Assembly (NCBI GenBank): GCA_002720485.1
Contig: PBIQ01000045.1
Span: 1 to 58,635, forward strand
Length of the DNA stretch: 58,635 bases
Direction of reading: 5' to 3'
DNA from: Acidimicrobiaceae bacterium
GTDB lineage: Bacteria > Actinomycetota > Acidimicrobiia > Acidimicrobiales > UBA8592
Shown: positions 54,319-58,635 of the stretch, piece by piece
Layout of the letters: each line of letters opens with the position of its first letter
Position numbering within the stretch: the stretch's first letter is position 1
Notes under the pieces: model-generated
The model's database searches: none
What the model was told of the DNA's origin: nothing
What the model saw: the letters and a program-made list of their open reading frames with translations, nothing else
Made by a program: the position numbers and the translations under genes

Positions 54319-55377
54319 TTGTCTGATCTATTTGAACCTGAAGATACGCAAGGAGTTCAAGAAGAACCCCGCGGCTCCATTCAACAAAGAAACGCAATCA
54401 TCGGGTTCCTAGTTGCAATAGTTGTTGTCCTTGTCATCATTCTTCTCGTTCAAAGCTGTGATGATGAAACAGAATCAAGCGTCCCACAGCAAACAGCAAC
54501 CGCTCCGGTTGAGGAGGCCCCTGCTGAAGAAGCCCCTGCTGAGGAGGCCCCTGCTGAGGAGGCCCCTGCTGAGGAGGCCCCTGCTGAGGAAGAACCAGTT
54601 GAGGAGGCCCCTGCTGAGGAGGCCCCTGCTGAGGAAGAACCTGCTGCTGAGGAAGAACCTGCTGAGGAAGAACCAGCTGAAGAATTACCAGCTGAAGAAG
54701 ACTCCGGTCCTCCAGAGCCTCCCGTTAACGTGACTTGCGGACCGGGAGGTGGCAGTACCGAATTTTCCCTCAAGTGGGATGCTCCAGCAGAACCAGATGA
54801 TGTCTTTGGAATCAACGTATACATCTCTGCAAATGGTGGACCTTACAATCGAGTCGTCCAGGAACTCGTGTCAGATGGCGTCGTCTCAACAGACCTTGAT
54901 AGCGGCACCAAATGGGGGATCATCATCTCAGCAGTACCAGCCGGAACGCCGTTAATGCTTGCCGTAACCAGTTTCAATAATGACTACAGCGAATCCGGCT
55001 GGTGGCCAATAGACGCCTACTACGGTTCAGGTGCGGATTGTTTCACCGGCCCACCAGACGCGCCCAACATCGGGATTGTGAGCCCCGGAGCTGGTTCAGG
55101 TGAAACGAATATTCAAATACTGCCAAATGGATCTGATCCCGCACCGGCCGAAGATATCGTCTCCTATACAGTACTAGTTGACACGGGCAGCGGATTCCAA
55201 GAAGTCCCGATCATCTACCAAAATTTCGAATCATCGTTCAGCGGATATCTTCTCATTGTCTCACCGAATGATCACGCTCCAGCTGATTACCAAATCACAG
55301 CAACAGATGCCCATGGGAATGTATCGGCAATAGCCACACGATCGTGCCCCGACTCGGGCGTAGCGGAATGTAACTAG
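54319..55377 (+). CDS. Membrane-anchored protein with AEEAP repeats
   Basis: The 352-aa protein starts at TTG 54319 and has one membrane span (IIGFLVAIVVVLVIILLV, about residues 35-52). A low-complexity acidic linker made of EEAPA units follows (about 65-125). The Ig/fibronectin-like beta domains are seen as FSLKWDAPAEPDD and YTVLVDTGSGFQEVP and contain paired cysteines. It is likely exposed outside the membrane. The repeat allows length variation. No family is assigned. Confidence 0.72.
   Translation: MSDLFEPEDTQGVQEEPRGSIQQRNAIIGFLVAIVVVLVIILLVQSCDDETESSVPQQTATAPVEEAPAEEAPAEEAPAEEAPAEEAPAEEEPVEEAPAEEAPAEEEPAAEEEPAEEEPAEELPAEEDSGPPEPPVNVTCGPGGGSTEFSLKWDAPAEPDDVFGINVYISANGGPYNRVVQELVSDGVVSTDLDSGTKWGIIISAVPAGTPLMLAVTSFNNDYSESGWWPIDAYYGSGADCFTGPPDAPNIGIVSPGAGSGETNIQILPNGSDPAPAEDIVSYTVLVDTGSGFQEVPIIYQNFESSFSGYLLIVSPNDHAPADYQITATDAHGNVSAIATRSCPDSGVAECN
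54510..54690 (+). repeat. 15-bp tandem repeat within coding sequence
   Basis: The unit GAGGAGGCCCCTGCT (EEAPA) repeats about a dozen times with silent or conservative changes, such as GAAGAA and GAGGAAGAACCA. The reading frame is kept. It forms a negatively charged linker and is prone to slippage in replication and assembly. Confidence 0.85.
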
Positions 55378-55446
55378 CAGACGAGTGTTTTTTCTGTGGA
55401 GTAATCATCCGCTACATTTAGATTCACGCAGCGTTAGGAGAGATAG

Positions 55447-56658
55447 ATGACCGGTCCACAAATAGACATTATGACGCCCGAATATGAGGCAGATCCCAAC
55501 CCGATTCTCGACGATATTCGAGAGAATCACCCCATCTATTTCCATGAAGGGCTCGACAGCTGGGTTCTATCACGCCATGACGATATTCTCGAAGCCCTCC
55601 GCACCCCCGCATTCACCACAAATAATTATGCTTGGCAGCTCGAACCCGTTCATGGCAAAAACATCCTTCAGTTAGAGGGCAAAGAGCACCGATCAATGCG
55701 CGCTATCGTCACGCCGACACTTCGAGGTGACCAGCTGCGGGAGAACTTTGAATCCGTGGCGGTAAACAACGCCAAAGAACTCATTGATGTCTGGAGACAT
55801 GATGGGAAAGTAGAACTTGTTAGCCAATTCACGCTCCGGCTACCACTGAGCGTGATCATCGACGTTCTTGGTCTCGACCCCGAAGATAAGCCTAAATTTC
55901 ATGTCTGGTACAACGCAATACATGACTATTTCACCAACACAGCTGGAGACCCTGAAGTTGAAGCAGCGGGACTTCGAACACATGATGAACTTCGAGATTT
56001 CATGATGCCGCTCATCCAAGAACGTAAGAAAAACCCCGGTGATGACCTTATCAGTAAGATCGTCCACGCTGAGATCGATGGGGAGCGGATGTCCGACATT
56101 GATATCAAGTCCTACATCAGCTTCCTCCTTGTAGCCGGAAGCGAGTCAACCGACCTTCAGATGTCAAACATGTGGCTACGACTATTGGAAAACCCAGACC
56201 AACTACAAGCGGTACGAGAAGACAGAAGTCTTGTCCGGACAGCCTTTGCCGAAGCGCTACGACATACACCCGCCGTGCTAATGATCATGCGAGAAGCTTC
56301 CCAAGATGTGGAATTTCACGGGACAAAAATTCCAGCGGGGTCGACAGTGACACTGTTGCTTGCGGCGGCGAACCGTGACCCGAGACAATTTGCAGCACCT
56401 GAAACATTCAACATTTTCCGAGATGATTTGGAAACAGATAAGGAATTCACCGCTGCCGCCAACCATATGACATTCGCCCTTGGCCGACACTTCTGCATCG
56501 GAACATACCTTGCTGCGATGGAGGCTGAGATCGCCACCAACCTCCTTCTCGATGCCATGGAAGATATCGAATTCGCGGATGGGAACCCCCCACAACAAGT
56601 CGGCAGTTTCGTTCGCGCTCCGAGAAATATGCCGCTTACCTTTACTCCCACAAGTTAA
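55447..56658 (+). CDS. Cytochrome P450
   Basis: The 403-aa soluble bacterial P450 has the I-helix LLVAGSESTD near residue 230, the EALR helix (ExxR) near 275, and the heme-binding FALGRHFCIG near residues 343-352 with the Cys ligand. A ferredoxin gene lies directly after, and a second, similar P450 beyond it. Electron supply is probably from that ferredoxin and an unlinked reductase. The substrate is unknown; no P450 subfamily is assigned. Confidence 0.95.
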   Translation: MTGPQIDIMTPEYEADPNPILDDIRENHPIYFHEGLDSWVLSRHDDILEALRTPAFTTNNYAWQLEPVHGKNILQLEGKEHRSMRAIVTPTLRGDQLRENFESVAVNNAKELIDVWRHDGKVELVSQFTLRLPLSVIIDVLGLDPEDKPKFHVWYNAIHDYFTNTAGDPEVEAAGLRTHDELRDFMMPLIQERKKNPGDDLISKIVHAEIDGERMSDIDIKSYISFLLVAGSESTDLQMSNMWLRLLENPDQLQAVREDRSLVRTAFAEALRHTPAVLMIMREASQDVEFHGTKIPAGSTVTLLLAAANRDPRQFAAPETFNIFRDDLETDKEFTAAANHMTFALGRHFCIGTYLAAMEAEIATNLLLDAMEDIEFADGNPPQQVGSFVRAPRNMPLTFTPTS

Positions 56659-56661
56659 ATC

Positions 56662-56859
56662 GTGAAACTTGTCTTCAATCACTGGGCATGTCAGGGCCAC
56701 GGTCGCTGTTTTGAACTCGCGCCAGAACTCTTCACTCTCGACGACGAGGGTTTTGCAGTGCCAATGATAGAAGGAGACGTCCCAGCAGAACTCGAAGACA
56801 AGGCCCGAGAAGTATCTCAACGCTGCCCAGAGTACGCTATCGAAATTAACGGTAGTTAA
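56662..56859 (+). CDS. [3Fe-4S]-type ferredoxin (His-variant cluster)
   Basis: The 65-aa ferredoxin begins at GTG, 3 bases after the P450 stop. The motif CQGHGRC (Cys10, Cys16) has His13 where a [4Fe-4S] protein would have a third Cys, and the last ligand is Cys55 in RCPEYAIEI. Such Cys-x2-His-x2-Cys ferredoxins are known partners of actinobacterial P450s and hold a [3Fe-4S] cluster. It would pass electrons to one or both flanking P450s. Confidence 0.9.
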   Translation: MKLVFNHWACQGHGRCFELAPELFTLDDEGFAVPMIEGDVPAELEDKAREVSQRCPEYAIEINGS

Positions 56860-56947
56860 AGAATCCGTCTTCTTTACACATAGAAAATTCTTTACTACTT
56901 TTTAAGTAACGTTCGTTGGGGTCCATAACACAGAAGGAGAAGATGTC

Positions 56948-58207
56948 ATGTCGTATCCAGATATTATGTCGCCAGAATATGAGAAGGATCCCAATCCGTT
57001 CTTACATGAAATGCTTGAAGAGCACCCAGTGTATTATCACGAAGGCCTCGGCCACTGGATCATTTCTCGCCATGCTGATGTGGAGCGCGCGCTTAAAAGC
57101 CCAGTATTCACAACCAAGAATTACGCCTGGCAACTCGAACCGGTACATGGCAAAACCATCCTCCAGGTCGAAGGCAGCGACCACCGACGGATGCGGGCCA
57201 TCATAAACCCCGCCCTGCGTGGAGAGGATCTCAGGACGAAGTTCGTACCGGTTATTGACCGATGCAGCCAAGAACTGATCGACATGTGGTCCGGTGACGG
57301 CCAAGTGGATTTCGTCAAAGCCTACACAGAGCGTTTCCCAGTCAATGTAATTACCGAAATGCTCGGCCTAGATCAAAAAGATGAACCCATCTTTTATAAC
57401 TGGTACAAATCAATCATCGCGTTCTTCTCCAATATCAGTGGAGATGAAGAAATCGCCGCGCAAGGTATCCGCACGCGAGATGAACTCGCCGAATACATGT
57501 ACCCAATCATTGAAGAACGCCGGGCGAATCCCGGTGAAGACCTTTTAAGTACTATTGTCCATGCCGACATCGGCGGAGAAAAGATGGATGACTACGAAAT
57601 CAAATGTTTCGTCAGTTTCGTTCTCGTGGCAGCAGCAGAAACAACCGACAAGTCAATGGCCAATATGTTTCTCCAACTCATTCAACACCCGGAACAAATG
57701 CAGGCTATTCAAGAAGACAGAAGTTTGATTCGGGCAGCGTTTGCGGAAACACTCCGGCATACGCCGCCCGTGCTTATGGTTATGCGTGAACCAGATGAAG
57801 ATGTTGAATTCCAAGGAGTTAAAATACCTGCGGGATCAACAGTTACCGCAATGTGTGCCGCTGCGAATCGCGACCCGAGAGTGTTTAAAGATCCGGATGA
57901 TTTCAATATTTTCCGGACAGATCTCAATGTCGAGAAGGCTTTCGGCGGTGGCGCGAACCATATGACATTCGCCCTCGGCCGACATTTCTGCGTTGGGTCA
58001 ATTCTTGCGATGTATGAGGTTGAGCGTGGCACCAATCAGCTTCTTGACGCTATGGAGGACATCGAATTCACAAGCGGTGAACCACCACAGGAAATAGGAA
58101 ACTTTGTCCGATCACCTGTCACGATGCCTATCAACTTCACACCAACGGGGAAAGCAAGTACCTCCAATACGCTCTCCGGCGTCGGGGCTTTACCAACCGA
58201 AGAATAG
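56948..58207 (+). CDS. Cytochrome P450
   Basis: The 419-aa P450 is closely similar to the first one in the window along its whole length (YAWQLEPVHGK, HMTFALGRHFC shared). It has the I-helix VLVAAAETTD, ALF-type ExxR at ETLR and the heme Cys in FALGRHFCVG near residue 347. It is probably a tandem duplicate sharing the ferredoxin. A 17-residue C-terminal extension (STSNTLSGVGALPTEE) differs from the first copy. Confidence 0.95.
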   Translation: MSYPDIMSPEYEKDPNPFLHEMLEEHPVYYHEGLGHWIISRHADVERALKSPVFTTKNYAWQLEPVHGKTILQVEGSDHRRMRAIINPALRGEDLRTKFVPVIDRCSQELIDMWSGDGQVDFVKAYTERFPVNVITEMLGLDQKDEPIFYNWYKSIIAFFSNISGDEEIAAQGIRTRDELAEYMYPIIEERRANPGEDLLSTIVHADIGGEKMDDYEIKCFVSFVLVAAAETTDKSMANMFLQLIQHPEQMQAIQEDRSLIRAAFAETLRHTPPVLMVMREPDEDVEFQGVKIPAGSTVTAMCAAANRDPRVFKDPDDFNIFRTDLNVEKAFGGGANHMTFALGRHFCVGSILAMYEVERGTNQLLDAMEDIEFTSGEPPQEIGNFVRSPVTMPINFTPTGKASTSNTLSGVGALPTEE

Positions 58208-58220
58208 AAACACATCTCGC

Positions 58221-58635
58221 CTAGGCGACGTAACCGCTCCACCGTTGAGTCAGAGCAGCCTGAAATCGTTCATCGTCAAGGTCGACGAATGACTCACCTA
58301 ATTCGTCGTTAAAACGCTTCAGAGCTTCATCGACACTTATCGCCCGAACCCCATTTTGGGCGTCCTCAAAGCTTCGCTGATCAGCATACACTTTTGCCTT
58401 CCACGATACGGAGAGACGAACGTACTCATCATCGTACGACATCAATGTCTCACCGGCTTCGACAATGTTCCATCGCTCACCATCGTGGCTGAGTTCCGTA
58501 TTGATCGACATGCCTTCCGGCGGCCCCATGTCGCGCGGTCCGACCCGCTCAACGAGATGATGCATAAAGTCGTTATCTCCAACAACTGCAGTATTCCACA
58601 TGTTCTCATGGCGTATACTTTCAGCGTTACGACCA
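58221..58635 (-). CDS. Unknown protein, partial at window edge
   Basis: The frame is open from the last base of the window on the minus strand to the stop at 58221, giving 137 residues of the C-terminal part; a Met at 58601 is internal to that frame. It has WNTAVVGDNDFMHHLVERVGP, then an acidic beta/helical stretch and DEALKRFNDELGESFVDLDDE. No family was recognised. It is convergent with the second P450 (13-base gap). Confidence 0.6.
   Translation of the reverse strand, partial: GRNAESIRHENMWNTAVVGDNDFMHHLVERVGPRDMGPPEGMSINTELSHDGERWNIVEAGETLMSYDDEYVRLSVSWKAKVYADQRSFEDAQNGVRAISVDEALKRFNDELGESFVDLDDERFQAALTQRWSGYVA

Noticed and set aside
54510-54690. CRISPR-like repeat array
   Set aside because: The repeats are 15 bp, in frame and without unique spacers; they are coding low-complexity sequence.

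Overview
The window looks like a chromosome segment from a low- to mid-GC marine actinobacterium, probably related to Acidimicrobiia. This placement is inferred from gene content, not from a marker phylogeny. The supporting genes are a DUF3499 protein, an actinobacterial PAC2 protein, GuaB3, a HelD-type helicase, an F420-type LLM oxidoreductase, TIGR03086/DinB and VOC proteins, several acyl-CoA dehydrogenases, and P450s with a [3Fe-4S]-type ferredoxin. No rRNA, tRNA, CRISPR array, insertion sequence or phage gene was seen. The genes are dense, with many 1-10 bp junctions.

Layout. 1-3.8 kb: the end of an ammonium transporter, a strong hairpin, glnD and a Nudix gene. 3.8-6.3 kb: PAC2, GNAT, GtrA-like and methyltransferase genes. 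6.35-6.8 kb: a BCP-type peroxiredoxin whose peroxidatic cysteine codon is an in-frame TGA, best read as selenocysteine. 6.8-9.9 kb: a minus-strand glycan operon (GT4, methyltransferase, six-hairpin glycosidase-like). 10-14.4 kb: dtd, then hemE-hemY-lnt on the minus strand. 14.5-20.7 kb: HelD, then a MacB-like ABC exporter. 20.7-25 kb: a hairpin-rich intergenic region, a small zinc ribbon, cyclophilin, a DMT transporter, a LysM lipoprotein, an M29/NicX-like protein and DUF3499. Two genes here seem to lack an ATG/GTG/TTG start. 25-31.8 kb: enoyl-CoA hydratase, a PQQ-propeller protein, an omega-amidase/aminotransferase pair, tag, a phosphotransferase and pyrE. 31.8-39.3 kb: a TauD-type dioxygenase behind a sigma70-like promoter, groES-groEL with a terminator, CoA Nudix, guaB3, guaA and DinB. 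39.3-46.9 kb: VOC, ABM, a PEP-mobile-domain protein and acyl-CoA metabolism.

47-52.3 kb is the most system-like block: YbjQ/UPF0145, an SPFH membrane protein, a 52-aa ribbon-helix-helix protein and an ABM-like protein. It lies behind clustered TGATATCA palindromes and is followed by two ABC-2 ATPase/permease pairs. The first ATPase has a TGA exactly in its Walker A glycine. 52.3-58.6 kb: LLM oxidoreductase, SDR, an AEEAP-repeat membrane-anchored protein, a P450-ferredoxin-P450 cassette and a partial unknown gene.

The main points are the selenocysteine peroxiredoxin with its candidate SECIS hairpin, the operator-linked SPFH/RHH operon, the interrupted ABC ATPase, the candidate ATT starts, and the tandem hairpins near 20.8 kb. 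UGA is clearly a normal stop elsewhere: guaA ends IEWE-UGA. The two in-frame TGAs therefore need separate explanations.
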